Assembly: GCA_002027195.1 (NCBI GenBank)
Contig: MWJO01000015.1
Coordinates: 44,131 to 108,130, forward strand
DNA length: 64,000 bases
Reading direction: 5' to 3'
Origin: Streptomyces sp. GKU 895
GTDB lineage: Bacteria; Actinomycetota; Actinomycetes; Streptomycetales; Streptomycetaceae
Shown here: one piece after another, positions 53,686 to 63,054 of the stretch
Numbering within the stretch: the stretch's first letter is position 1
Layout of the letters: each line of letters begins with the position of its first letter
Made by a program: the position numbers and the translations under genes
Notes under the pieces: model-generated
Told to the model about the DNA's origin: nothing
The model's database searches: none
The model's input: only the letters and a program-made list of their open reading frames with translations

Positions 53686-54594
53686 ATGATCGAAGCGCGG
53701 CGGCTGCACATCCTCCGGGCGGTGGCCGACCACCGTACGGTGACGGCGGCTGCCGCCGCGCTGTATCTCACGCCCTCGGCGGTGTCCCAGCAGCTCACGG
53801 CCCTGGAGCAGGAGACCGGGCACCGCCTGGTCGAACGCGGCGCGAAGGGCGTACGGCTCACCGCGGCCGGCGAGATCCTGCTGAACCACACCAACGCCGT
53901 CCTCGCCCAGCTGGAGCGCGCCGAGGCGGAACTGGCCGCGTACGGCTCGGGCGAGGCCGGCACGGTCACCGTCGCCTCCTTCGCGACCGGCATCGCCCTG
54001 GTCGTCGCGCCCGCGGTGGCGAGGCTCGCCGTGACCTCCCCGGGCATCCGCATCCGCGTCCAGGACGCCGAGGGCGACGCCAGTCTGCCGATGGTCCTGG
54101 ACCGGCAGGTCGATGTCGCGGTCGCCGTCGAGTACCGCGGGGCGCCCCCGGCCGACGACCCCCGTCTGACCCACGTCCCTCTGTACGCCGAGCCCTTCGA
54201 CGCGGTCGTCCCGGTGAGCCACCGGCTGGCGGAGGCGGGCGAGGTGCCGCTGGCGGAACTGGCCAAGGACCCGTGGATCGGCCCCTATCCGGGCAACCCC
54301 TGCCATGAGGTCGTGGTCCTGGCCTGCGAGAACGCGGGCTTCCAGCCCAGTCTCGAACACTCCTCGGACGACTTCCGCGCGGTCGTCGCCCTCGCCTCGG
54401 CCGGCGCGGGCGTGGCGCTCGTACCGCGCTCGGCGCTGATCGGAATGGACCTGACAGGTGTCGTCGTACGACCGGTCGACGGCGTCGCGCCCACCCGGCG
54501 GGTGTTCGCGGCGGTACGGCGGGGCGCGGAGGGGCATCCGCTGATCCGGCCGGTGATCGAGGCGCTGGCCGGGGCGGCTGAGAGCGGGACGTAA
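53686..54594 (+). CDS. LysR-family transcriptional regulator
   Basis: A 302-aa regulator, ATG 53686. The N-terminal winged helix-turn-helix (ADHRTVTAAAAALYLTPSAVSQQLTAL) is followed by a substrate-binding domain (ATGIALVVAPAVARLAVTSPG). It is transcribed in the same direction as tdh-kbl with a 37-base gap, so it could be co-transcribed with and regulate threonine catabolism, although LysR genes are more often divergent from their targets. An imperfect palindrome lies directly after its stop. Confidence 0.9.
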   Translation: MIEARRLHILRAVADHRTVTAAAAALYLTPSAVSQQLTALEQETGHRLVERGAKGVRLTAAGEILLNHTNAVLAQLERAEAELAAYGSGEAGTVTVASFATGIALVVAPAVARLAVTSPGIRIRVQDAEGDASLPMVLDRQVDVAVAVEYRGAPPADDPRLTHVPLYAEPFDAVVPVSHRLAEAGEVPLAELAKDPWIGPYPGNPCHEVVVLACENAGFQPSLEHSSDDFRAVVALASAGAGVALVPRSALIGMDLTGVVVRPVDGVAPTRRVFAAVRRGAEGHPLIRPVIEALAGAAESGT

Positions 54595-54600
54595 CCTGCC

Positions 54601-54637
54601 TGTTTCATATGCGGGATACCGTCCCGGATATGAAACA
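54601..54637. promoter_or_regulatory. Palindromic operator overlapping the XRE/cupin start
   Basis: TGTTTCATATGCGGGA (54601-54616) and TCCCGGATATGAAACA (54622-54637) are inverted copies with one mismatch around a five-base spacer. Both candidate start codons (54609, 54630) lie inside the arms. Binding of the encoded regulator here would directly block its own expression. Confidence 0.6.
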
Positions 54638-55214
54638 AGCCGAAGCCGGGATCGCCCCGGACCCCGTCGATGTCCGACTGGGCGCGCGTCTCGCCGAACT
54701 GCGTGCCGAACGCGGCTGGTCCCTGGGCGAGTTGGCCGACCGGACCGGGGTGAGCAAGTCGACCCTGTCCCGGGCCGAGCGTGCGGAGACCAGCCCGACC
54801 GCCTCCCTGCTGAACCGTCTGTGCGCGGCCTACGGGCGGACCATGTCCCAGCTGCTCAGCGAGGTCGAGACCGAGCCCCCGTTGCTGGTCCGGGCCGCTG
54901 AGCAGCCCGTGTGGGAGGACCGGGCCTCCGGTTTCGTACGGCGTTCCGTGTCACCGCCCCACAGCGGGCTGCGCGGCGAACTCGTCGAGGGACGGCTCGC
55001 CCCGGGCTCGGACATCGCGTACGACAGGCCGCCCGTGCCCGGCCTCGAACAGCACATCTGGGTCCTGGAAGGCGCGCTGGACATGACCGCGCAGGACGTC
55101 GGGCACCGGCTGGGCGCCGGGGACTGTCTGCGGCTGCGGGTGTGGGGGCCGACACGGTTCCGGTGCGCCGGGCCGGAGCCGGTGCGGTACGCGCTGGCGG
55201 TGGTGCTGCCGTGA
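54630..55214 (+). CDS. XRE-family regulator with cupin domain
   Basis: ATG 54630 (or in-frame ATG 54609) encodes a 194-aa protein. The helix-turn-helix is RGWSLGELADRTGVSKSTLSR and the cupin half is IAYDRPPVPGLEQHIWVLEG with HRLGAGDCLRLRVWG. The start lies in an inverted repeat that is probably its own operator. It is coupled to the GNAT acetyltransferase by a GTGA overlap, suggesting it controls that enzyme in response to a small molecule bound by the cupin. Confidence 0.85.
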   Translation: MKQAEAGIAPDPVDVRLGARLAELRAERGWSLGELADRTGVSKSTLSRAERAETSPTASLLNRLCAAYGRTMSQLLSEVETEPPLLVRAAEQPVWEDRASGFVRRSVSPPHSGLRGELVEGRLAPGSDIAYDRPPVPGLEQHIWVLEGALDMTAQDVGHRLGAGDCLRLRVWGPTRFRCAGPEPVRYALAVVLP

Positions 55215-55744
55215 TCGTCACCCGGCTCGACGCGGATCAAGTGCAGCTGTATGCCGAGGAGTTGGCCGACCTGATGGCCGACACCGTCGACGGCGGCGCC
55301 TCCATCGGCTTCCTCGCGCCCCTCGACCGCGCGGTGGCCGTCGCCTGGTGGAAGGGACGGGCGGCCGCAGTGGCGTCCGGACAACTCGCCGTCTGGATCG
55401 CCCGCTCCGGCGACCGGGCGCTCGGCACCGTCAGCCTGGCCTTCCCCGACAAGCCCAACAGCCGGCACCGCGCCGAACTGGTCAAGCTGATGGTGCACCG
55501 GGACGCGCGAGGGCGGGGGCTCGGACGCAGGCTCCTGACGACCGCCGAACAGGCCGCCGCCGACGCCGGCATCACCCTGCTCCACCTCGACACGGAGACC
55601 GACAGCTTGGCGGAGCGCCTGTACACCTCGGCCGGATGGACCAGGGCCGGCGTGATCCCCGACTACGCGGCCGACCCGGCCGGAGTCCTCCGGGGGACGA
55701 CCCTCTACTACAAGAACCTGGGGACAACCGCTCCCACCAGGTGA
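55211..55744 (+). CDS. GNAT-family N-acetyltransferase
   Basis: A 177-aa acetyltransferase, GTG 55211 overlapping the regulator stop. Motif A for acetyl-CoA binding is VHRDARGRGLGRRLL, preceded by LGTVSLAFPDKPNSRHRAELVKLM and followed by LHLDTETDSLAERLYTSAGW. It would acetylate an amine on a small molecule or protein; the substrate is unknown. The operon with an XRE/cupin regulator is common for resistance or catabolic GNATs. Confidence 0.87.
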   Translation: MIVTRLDADQVQLYAEELADLMADTVDGGASIGFLAPLDRAVAVAWWKGRAAAVASGQLAVWIARSGDRALGTVSLAFPDKPNSRHRAELVKLMVHRDARGRGLGRRLLTTAEQAAADAGITLLHLDTETDSLAERLYTSAGWTRAGVIPDYAADPAGVLRGTTLYYKNLGTTAPTR

Positions 55745-55774
55745 TTGTCAGTGGCAGCCGCTACGGTGCGTGTC

Positions 55775-56134
55775 ATGCCGGATGCCGAAGACGTACGCCG
55801 TATCGCCCTGTCCCTGCCGGACACCACGGAGAAGATCGCCTGGAGCATGCCCACGTTCCGGGTCGCGGGGAAGATGTTCGCCACGCTGCCCGAGGAGGAG
55901 ACCTCCCTCGCGGTCCGCTGCCCCAAGGAGGAGCGGGACGAACTGGTGCTCGCCGAGCCGGAGAAGTTCTGGATCGCCGATCACGAGGCGCAGTTCGCCT
56001 GGGTCCGGGCCCGCCTCGCCGCCCTGGAGGACGAGGACGAACTGCGGGACATCCTGGCCGACTCCTGGCGCCAGGCCGCCCCGCCCCGACTCCTCGACAG
56101 CTATCCGGAGTTGGGGCGTCCGGTCGGCGAGTGA
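55775..56134 (+). CDS. MmcQ/YjbR-family DNA-binding-fold protein
   Basis: About 119 aa from ATG 55775; in-frame TTG 55745, GTG 55751 and GTG 55766 are possible earlier starts and no ribosome site decides between them. The family pattern is clear: ALSLPDTTEKIAWSMPTFRVAGKMFA, shown in part, then EEERDELV-like and ADSWRQAAPPRLLDSY. YjbR proteins have a CyaY-like fold with a positively charged face; function is unknown. It follows the GNAT gene closely. Confidence 0.8.
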   Translation: MPDAEDVRRIALSLPDTTEKIAWSMPTFRVAGKMFATLPEEETSLAVRCPKEERDELVLAEPEKFWIADHEAQFAWVRARLAALEDEDELRDILADSWRQAAPPRLLDSYPELGRPVGE

Positions 56135-56229
56135 AATTCCCCGGGGGCTGTCAGTGCCCCGTGGCATGATCCGAAGGCGTGGCGAGTGGGACGCATGCGG
56201 GTGCGGGTGGTGCCGGGAGGGGTGTGCGG

Positions 56230-57537
56230 ATGACCGGGGTGTCGTCGAAGGGGGAGGCGTACGGCGCGAGCGCCGACGACGTCGCTCCTGTTCCGGCGTG
56301 CGAGGCGGCCGTGTCGGCCGTCTGGTCGCGGGACTTCGCCCTGTTCTTCGTCGCGCGGGCCGTCGCCGCCCTCGGCCACACGATCCTCCCCGTCGCCCTC
56401 GCCGCCGGCCTGCTGGAGCACGGCTACGGGGCGGGCGCGGTGGGCCTCGCGATGGCCTCCTCGGCCGCGTCCTTCGCCGGGCTCGTGGTCTTCGGCGGCG
56501 TCATCGCCGACCGCTTCGACACCCGCAAGGTGATGATCGGCGCCGACGTGGTGCGGCTGGGCACCCAGACCCTCGCCGCCGCGCTCTTCTTCTCCGGGCA
56601 TGTGGTGCTGTGGCAGATCTGCGCCATCGGCTTCGTCAACGGCGTGGCGGGCGCCCTGTTCCAGCCCGGCGTCGCCAGTACGGTTCCCCGGCTGGCCGGC
56701 GATGTGCAGGGCGCGAACGGCGCGATACGCATCGCGGAGGCCGGCGCCCAGCTCGCCGGCCCCGCCCTCGCCGGACTGCTCGTCGGTTTCGCCTCGGCCG
56801 GCGGCGTCTTCGCCGTGGACGCCGCCCTGTACGCGGTCAGCGCCCTGTGCCTGCTGGCGCTCAGACTGCCGCCGCGCGCCCCGGACGACGGACCGGCGCC
56901 GCGGGCGGCCAGCACCTTCCGGGCCGATCTGGTCACCGGCTGGCGGGAGTTCAGGGCCCGCACCTGGCTGTGGGGAGTGATAGCCATCTGGGGCCTGTAC
57001 ATGATCTCCGTGTCCGGTCCCACTGTCCCGCTGGTCGCCACCGAGGTCGTCCAGGACCACGGCCCGCGCGCCTACGGCCTGGTGAACTCCGCGCTCGGCG
57101 CCGGCACCGTCGTCGGCGGACTCCTCGCCCTGCGGCTGCGCCCGCACCGGATGCTGCGCGCCGGATCGATCGCGCTGGTCGGCTTCGGGGCCTTCCCGGC
57201 GGCCGTCGGCGCGGGCCTCGGCGTGCCCGCCATGATGGCCGGAGCCGCCGTCGCCGGGACGGGCATGGCGTTCTGGAGCGTGATGTGGTCGACCAGCATC
57301 CAGACCCAGGTCCCGCCCGACGCCCTCAACCGCATCCACGCCTACGACGTCGCCGGCTCCCTCGCCCTGATGCCGGTCGGCCAGGCGCTCGCGGGCCCGT
57401 CCGCCGCGGCCCTCGGTGCCGACCACGTGCTGCTCGTCGCCGGGGTGATGAGCCTCGTCGTCTGCGGTGCCCTGCTCTCGGTGCCGGCGATACGCGACCT
57501 GGTGCGCGCCGACGCCGTGGCTTCGCCTTCCCGATAA
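56230..57537 (+). CDS. MFS transporter
   Basis: A 435-aa major facilitator with twelve predicted helices. ATG 56230 follows GGGAGG. The loop-2 motif is GVIADRFDTRKVMIG and loop 8-9 has RLRPHRMLRAGS. It belongs to the drug/efflux-like group of actinobacterial MFS proteins of the enterobactin exporter type. Substrate is unknown and no regulator is adjacent. Confidence 0.85.
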   Translation: MTGVSSKGEAYGASADDVAPVPACEAAVSAVWSRDFALFFVARAVAALGHTILPVALAAGLLEHGYGAGAVGLAMASSAASFAGLVVFGGVIADRFDTRKVMIGADVVRLGTQTLAAALFFSGHVVLWQICAIGFVNGVAGALFQPGVASTVPRLAGDVQGANGAIRIAEAGAQLAGPALAGLLVGFASAGGVFAVDAALYAVSALCLLALRLPPRAPDDGPAPRAASTFRADLVTGWREFRARTWLWGVIAIWGLYMISVSGPTVPLVATEVVQDHGPRAYGLVNSALGAGTVVGGLLALRLRPHRMLRAGSIALVGFGAFPAAVGAGLGVPAMMAGAAVAGTGMAFWSVMWSTSIQTQVPPDALNRIHAYDVAGSLALMPVGQALAGPSAAALGADHVLLVAGVMSLVVCGALLSVPAIRDLVRADAVASPSR

Positions 57538-57618
57538 ACGGGTGCGCGACCACCGACCCGAGTGCGGTATTGTTTCCATGCACGTTCGGCCGGGGGAAAC
57601 CCCAGGTCAGACGGACAC

Positions 57619-57692
<74 letters not shown>

Positions 57693-57700
57693 CGGTGTGA

Positions 57701-57740
57701 GAGGGCCTTCACAGGCGAGAGTCTGTGAAGGCCCTTCTTC
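57701..57740 (+). terminator. Terminator downstream of tRNA-Pro
   Basis: GAGGGCCTTCACAG and CTGTGAAGGCCCTTC form a 13-14 bp stem with an eight-base loop, followed by TTCTTCGT. It also lies between the convergent tRNA and SDR genes and may act in both directions. Confidence 0.85.
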
Positions 57741-57746
57741 GTGCCG

Positions 57747-58660
57747 TCAGTTCGCCCGCAGCACGGACCCCAGTGCCTCGTCGACCGTGGGGTGGGCGAA
57801 GTCGAATCCGGCCTTGAGCAGGGCCGACGGCACGGCACGGCAACTGCACGTGATGCCCGTCGCGAACTCCCCGAGCGCCGCCCGGAGCGCGAACGCGGGC
57901 ACGGCGGCGAGCGTCGGCCGGTGCAGCGCCCGGCCCAGCGCCTCGGTGACGGCACGGTTCGTCACCGGTTCGGGGGCCGTGAAGTTGACCGGCCCCGAGA
58001 GCTCGTCGGCGGCGATCGCGAACCGCAGCGCCGCGATGTGGTCGGTGAGCGAGATGAACGGCCAGTACTGCTCGCCCGAGCCCAGCCGGCCTCCCAGACC
58101 GAAGCGGAACAGCGGCAGCAGCCTGCCGAAGGCGCCGCCCCGCGCCGAGACCACGAGGCCGGTGCGCGGATGCACGACCCGGACGCCGGCCTCCCGGGCC
58201 GGTTCGGCGGCGGCCTCCCAGGCGGCGCACACGTCCGCCAGGAAGTCGTCCCCCGCGGGCGCGCCCTCCTCGATGACCAGCTCACCGGTGTCGCCGTAGT
58301 AGCCGGTCGCGGACGCGGAGACCAGCACGCGCGGAGGAGTGGCCGCCTCGGCGCAGGCCCGTGCGATCGTGTCCGTCCCGGCGGTCCGGCTCCGGCGGAT
58401 CTCCGCCTTGTACGCGGCGCTCCACCGCTTGTCCCCGATCCCCGGCACCGGCCAGGTGCACGACCGCGTCGACCCCGTCCCAGCGCGCCGGGCCGGACCG
58501 TCCCGGCGGCCGGGTCCCACCACGCCGACTCGCTGCCGTCACCGGTGGCGGGCGCCGTCCCGTCGCGGACGAGGCGGACCACCTGGTGGCCGTCGGAGAG
58601 GAGCGAGGTGGTGAGGGCGGATCCGATGAGGCCGGTGGAACCGGTGATCGCGACGCGCAT
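57747..58660 (-). CDS. TIGR01777-type SDR epimerase (two frameshifts)
   Basis: ATG 58660 begins MRVAITGSTGLIGSALTTSL, the NAD-binding motif of the TIGR01777/YfcH family. Two extra Gs, in the runs at about 58480 and 58440, break the frame; correcting them yields RPGALDGVDAVVHLAGAGIGDKRW, then SASATGYYGDTGEL (YxxxD variant), EQYWPFISLTDHIAAL and the end at 57747, about 304 aa. The function is an unspecified nucleoside-diphosphate-sugar epimerase or division-associated protein. The G-run insertions are typical of sequencing error. Confidence 0.85.
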
Positions 58661-58746
58661 GGCGTTCTCCCAGGCAGGTGTTTCAAATTTGAAACCAACC
58701 TACTCCGGTGGCTGCGCCCGAACCCACGGAGAGCCTGTGACGTCAC

Positions 58747-59904
58747 TCATGCCGTGCCGAGGTCCACCCACGTCCGCCGCTGCGCGGACCGCGTCATCGC
58801 GTCCAGTGCCGTCGCGCTCGCCACCGCGTCCTCGAGTGTCGCGCCGTACGGGGTCCCTTCGGCGATCGACCGGAGGAACCCGTACGCCTCGATCACCTTC
58901 AGGTCGTCGTAGCCCATGGTGTTGGCGGAGCCCGGCTGGAAGGCGCCGAACTCGCCCGCGCCCGGGCCGACGTAGACCGTGCTGACGGGCTGGTCCTGGT
59001 AGGCCGTGCCGCGGCTGACGCCGAGCTCGCCCATGCGGCGGTAGTCCCAGAAGACCGCGCCGGTGGTGCCGTGGATCTCGAAGCCGTAGTTGTTCTGTTC
59101 GCCGACCGAGACCCGGCAGGCCTCCAGGACGCCTCGGGCGCCGGAGGCGAAGCGGAGGAGGCAGTTGACGTAGTCGTCGTTCTCGACCGGGCCCAGCTCG
59201 CCGCCCGTCGCGCGGGTGTGGCCCGCGGTGGCGCCGGTGGGGCGGGCCCGCTCGGGGACGAAGACCGCGGTGTCGGCGGTGAGCGACTCGATGTCGCCGA
59301 GGAGATGGCGGGCGAGGTCCACGCCGTGCGACGCGAGGTCGCCCAGCACTCCGCTGCCGCCGCGCTCCAGCTCGTACCGCCAGGTCAGGGCGCCCTCGGG
59401 ATGGGCGGCATAGTCGCTGAAGAGGCGGACGCGGATGTGCGTGACGGTGCCGATCTCGCCGGCGGCGATCAGCTCCCGGGCGGCCTGGACGGCGGGCGCG
59501 TTGCGGTAGTTGAAGCCGACCGTGCCCTGGACGCCGGCCTTGGCGACCGCGTCGGCCACCGCGCCGGCGTCCTGGGCGGTCAGGCCGACCGGCTTCTCGA
59601 TCCAGATGTGCTTGCCCGCCTCGGCCATCGCGACGCCGATCTCGCGGTGCAGGAAGTTCGGGGCGGTGATGCTCACGGCCCGTACCCGCGGATCCGCGGC
59701 CACCTCGCGCCAGTGGCGGGTCGCGGACGCGAAGCCGTACTGCCGCGCGGCCTGCTCGGCGCGGCCGGGCACCTCGTCGGCGACCGTCACGAGTTCCGGC
59801 CGCAGCGGCAACTGCGGGAAATGGTGCGGCAGCCGGGCGTAGGCCTGGGTGTGCACCCGCCCCATCCAGCCGAAACCCACCACGGCGATGCCGAGCCTGT
59901 CCAC
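58747..59904 (-). CDS. Gfo/Idh/MocA-family oxidoreductase
   Basis: GTG 59904, preceded by GAGGAAGG, gives 385 aa. The NAD-binding VVGFGWMGRVHTQAYARL and the catalytic-lysine motif HIWIEKPVGLTAQD define the family, with YRNAPAVQAARELIAAGEIG and HGVDLARHLLG in the C-domain. It oxidises a sugar or inositol; the substrate is unknown. It is divergent from a LacI regulator and has two matched operators in the shared promoter region, so its expression is probably induced by its sugar substrate. Confidence 0.9.
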   Translation of the reverse strand: MDRLGIAVVGFGWMGRVHTQAYARLPHHFPQLPLRPELVTVADEVPGRAEQAARQYGFASATRHWREVAADPRVRAVSITAPNFLHREIGVAMAEAGKHIWIEKPVGLTAQDAGAVADAVAKAGVQGTVGFNYRNAPAVQAARELIAAGEIGTVTHIRVRLFSDYAAHPEGALTWRYELERGGSGVLGDLASHGVDLARHLLGDIESLTADTAVFVPERARPTGATAGHTRATGGELGPVENDDYVNCLLRFASGARGVLEACRVSVGEQNNYGFEIHGTTGAVFWDYRRMGELGVSRGTAYQDQPVSTVYVGPGAGEFGAFQPGSANTMGYDDLKVIEAYGFLRSIAEGTPYGATLEDAVASATALDAMTRSAQRRTWVDLGTA

Positions 59905-59939
59905 GATGACCGCCCTTCCTCGTACCTGCCCTGGAGTTT

Positions 59940-59951
59940 TGGACCGTTCCA
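59940..59951. promoter_or_regulatory. LacI-family operator (site 1)
   Basis: TGGACCGTTCCA, flanked as TTTTGGACCGTTCCAAAG, lies 36 bases before the Gfo/Idh start. It is the exact reverse complement of site 2 at 60022, so the same protein should bind both. Confidence 0.7.
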
Positions 59952-60021
59952 AAGCCTCCGCCGCTCACGATGGAGCCGTGCGACCGCGAGTGTCAAGGGC
60001 TTGCGAGGCGAACGGACGGTA

Positions 60022-60033
60022 TGGAACGGTCCA
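60022..60033. promoter_or_regulatory. LacI-family operator (site 2)
   Basis: TGGAACGGTCCA, three bases before the LacI start codon, would block the regulator's own translation start or promoter. The centres of the two sites are 82 bases apart, about eight helical turns, compatible with looping. Confidence 0.7.
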
Positions 60034-60036
60034 TGC

Positions 60037-61035
60037 ATGAGGACCCCGACCATCCGTGACGTCGCCGAGCGCGCCGGCGTGTCCAAGTCGCTGGTCTCGC
60101 TGGTGCTGCGCGGCTCCGAGGGCGTACGTCCCGAGAAGCGCGCGGCCGTCCTCGCCGCCGTCGAGGAACTCGGCTACCGGCCCAACGCCGCCGCCCGCAG
60201 CCTCAGCGAGCGCCGCACCCGCACGGTCGGCGTGCTCCTGAACGACCTGCGCAACCCCTGGTTCGTGGAACTCCTCGACGCGCTCAACTCCCGGCTCTAC
60301 GACAGCGGACTGCACACCCTGCTCGCCGACGGGCACCTCAACCGCCGGCTCGGCGAGGACCTCACCCGCACCTTCACCGAGCTGCGGGTCGACGGTCTGA
60401 TCGCGGTCGGCACGCTCCAGGACCCCGAGGCACTGCGCACCGCCGCCGGGCAGATCCCCACCGTCGTCGCGGGCGCCCGTGAACCGGAGCTGCCCGGGGT
60501 GGACGTCGTCGCCAACGACGACGAACAGGGCGCCCGGCTCGCCACCGAGCACCTCATCGGGCTCGGCCACCGGCACATCGCGCACATCGCCGCGCAGGGT
60601 GCCGTGGGCGAGCTGCGGCGCCGGAGCTTCGAGGCGGTGATGCGGGAGCACGGGCTGGCCGGCACGGCGGTCACGGAACAGGGGGACCTGACCGAGGAGG
60701 GCGGCTACCGGGCCACCGTACGACTCCTCAACCGCCCGCAGCGGCCCACCGCGATCTTCGCCGTCAACGACATGACCGGCGTCGGCGCGTTGTCGGCGGC
60801 GGAGGAGAGCGGGCTCCAGGTGCCACGGGACCTGTCCGTCGTCGGCTACGACAACACCTATCTCTCCCGCCTGCGCCATCTGTGGCTGACCACCGTGGAC
60901 AACGCCGGCCACGACGTGGGCCGGCGCGCGGCCCAGCGGCTGCTCGACCGGATCGAGGACCCGGACCGGCCGCGCGAGGTCGAACTCGCCACGCCCGTAC
61001 TGGAGGTGCGCGGCACCACGGCACCGCCCCGCTAG
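60037..61035 (+). CDS. LacI-family sugar repressor
   Basis: A 332-aa repressor, ATG 60037. The helix-turn-helix is TIRDVAERAGVSKSLVSLVL with the hinge ELGYRPNAAARSL, followed by a periplasmic-binding-protein-like sugar domain (VGVLLNDLRNPWFVELLDAL, SVVGYDNTYLSRL). It probably binds the TGGAACGGTCCA sites in the divergent region and represses itself and the Gfo/Idh gene. It is convergent with the GH43 gene, which may belong to the same regulon. Confidence 0.93.
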   Translation: MRTPTIRDVAERAGVSKSLVSLVLRGSEGVRPEKRAAVLAAVEELGYRPNAAARSLSERRTRTVGVLLNDLRNPWFVELLDALNSRLYDSGLHTLLADGHLNRRLGEDLTRTFTELRVDGLIAVGTLQDPEALRTAAGQIPTVVAGAREPELPGVDVVANDDEQGARLATEHLIGLGHRHIAHIAAQGAVGELRRRSFEAVMREHGLAGTAVTEQGDLTEEGGYRATVRLLNRPQRPTAIFAVNDMTGVGALSAAEESGLQVPRDLSVVGYDNTYLSRLRHLWLTTVDNAGHDVGRRAAQRLLDRIEDPDRPREVELATPVLEVRGTTAPPR

Positions 61036-61065
61036 CCGGCGCGCTCGTGCCCTCACCGCAGACGG

Positions 61066-62084
61066 TCAGCCGCCGCCGTCGAGGTCGGTGCACTGGCGGA
61101 CCACCCGCAGCTCATGGCCGTCGAGCTCCATTTCGTACAGCTTCCCCCGGGCGTTCTCGAACGGCCGGTGCAGGATCATCATCAGCCGGCCCTCGAAGGT
61201 GCGGAACAGCATGCCGTGCCCGCTGTCCTCACGCACCAGCGGCCGCCGCTGGAGCCATGGGCCCCGCAGGTCGCCGGACTCGGAGACGGCGTACGTCTGG
61301 ACGTAGCCGCCGCTGATGGTGCCGTCCGGGCCGACGGTGTTCTTCTCGTAGGTCGACCACAGCATGAGCAGCGAGCCGTTTGGGGTGGGGTACAGCTGGG
61401 GGCCGTCGGTGATGTACGGGGGGAGCTGTCCCGGGAGGCCGGCGGGGATCTGCTCGCCGAGCCAGGGGGCGTCGGACGCCTTGAAGAGAAACACCGGCTC
61501 GCCGATGGTCTCCGTCAGGTCCGGGGCCAGCCGGATCGCCTCCATGGTGCCGTCGATCGTCTGCAGCCATTCGTGCGCGTAGACCATCCAGGGCTGCCCG
61601 TCCCGGTCGACGTGGAGCGTTCCGTCGAGGGTCATCAAGTGCGGGGGAGGGGTCGGGCGTTCGGGGTCGACGGCGGTGAACGGACCCAGCAGGGAGTCGG
61701 ACACGGCGGTGATGGTGCCGCGCAGGTGGTTCCGCAGCTGGAACGGGGTGCCCCACTGGTTGGGTGGCGGCACGGGGAGGGGGTGGTTCTCATCGTGGAG
61801 GGTGGTGAACAAGTAGTACCTGCCTGCCCACTTGTGCACCTCGGGCGCCCAACCGCCGTCCTTCGCCCAGAGGTTCTCCTGGTCGCGGCGAGGAAGACCG
61901 GCACGGGAGGGGTCCAGTCGCGCAGGTCGTGGCTGCGGTAGACCATCGTGCCGGTGCCCTCGACGCCGGACACGGACGGGTCGTTGGAGGTGTAGAGGTG
62001 GTAGGTGCGGGTCTCTTCGTCGGCGACGACGAACGGATCGTGCAGCGGCATGCCGGGCAGCCGCATCGGTGAGGTGTCGACCAC
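61066..62084 (-). CDS. GH43-like glycosidase (frameshifted)
   Basis: GTG 62084 (or ATG 62066) starts the protein. One base is missing near 61881 (ACC-AG, expected ACC-CAG), after which the frame runs to 61066, about 339 aa. The five-bladed propeller signature is visible: MPLHDPFVV (base), GGWAPEVHKWAGRYYLF and VREDSGHGMLFRTFEGR. No signal peptide is present, so it acts in the cytosol, probably on arabinose- or xylose-containing oligosaccharides. It lies beside a LacI/Gfo-Idh pair. Confidence 0.82.
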
Positions 62085-62122
62085 GCGCCGAACAATACGG
62101 CGACGTGCTGCGACGGCCGGGA

Positions 62123-62985
62123 TCAGGGCCTCGGTCCGGCCAGGACCTCGTGGGCGAGGGTGATCAGGTCGGGCAGGGCCGGGTGTCCCGCGCCTCGCGC
62201 CAGGCGAGGGCGACGGGGACGGGCGGGGCGTCCGTGAGCGGGCGATACACCAGGGAAGGATGGGCGTGATTGCCGGGAGTGGCCGTCGTGGAGACACCGA
62301 CGGCCCGGCCCGCCGCGATGGCCATCAGCCACTCGTCGGTGTTGCTCACCTCGATGGTCGCGGACGGGCGGGCCGTCGGCGGCCACAGGTCCATCGTCGT
62401 CGTACCGGACACGACGTTGACGGCGATCGGACGGTCCACCAGATCGGAAAGGGTGACCCGGGGGAGGCCCGTCAGGGGGCTGTCCGACGGGAGGACGACC
62501 ACCCGCTCCTCCCAGGTCAGCAGCTCGGTGCGGAGCCCGGGCGCGGTGACGGCCCCACGCAGCAGGGCCGCGTCGACCTTGCCCTGGGTGAGGCCCGCCG
62601 TACGGTCGTCGACGCGGAGCAGTTCGAGACGGGTGCCGGGGTGGATCTCGTCCCAGCGGCGCAGCAGCGCGACGGTGTGGTCGCCGAGCGCCGCCCAGGG
62701 ATGGCCGAGGCGCAGTGGCCAGCTCCGCAGCCCGCCCGGGTCCAGGGCGGTGTCCACGGCGGACAGGGCGGCGGCGGCCTTGTCCCGGAAGACACGGCCC
62801 TGCGTGGTCAGCTGCAGATGATGGGTCGAGCGGTCGACGAGACGGGCGCCCAGATGGTCCTCGAGCCGGCGCAGCGTCCGCGACAGCGCGGGCTGGCTCA
62901 CATGGAGGCGGGCGGCGGCACGGGTGATGTTGCCTTCCTCGGCGATGACGAGGAAGGCCCGCAGGTGCCGCAGTTCCACGGTCAT
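62123..62985 (-). CDS. LysR-family regulator (frameshifted)
   Basis: ATG 62985 begins MTVELRHLRAFLVIAEEGN with the helix-turn-helix ITRAAARLHVSQPALSRTLRRLE. A missing base near 62183 (ACACCCGGCCC, expected ACACCCCGGCCC) shifts the last codons; the corrected C-terminus is PALPDLITLAHEVLAGPRP, ending at 62123. Total is about 287 aa. It is divergent from the DMT-family exporter gene at 63055 with a 69-base gap, the classical arrangement for a LysR activator and its target exporter. Confidence 0.88.
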
Positions 62986-63054
62986 GCTTCCAGAGCATAA
63001 CCGCAGGGAAATCGGCATTTCACGCGGAGCCGCCGGCTGCCTAGCGTGAACGCC

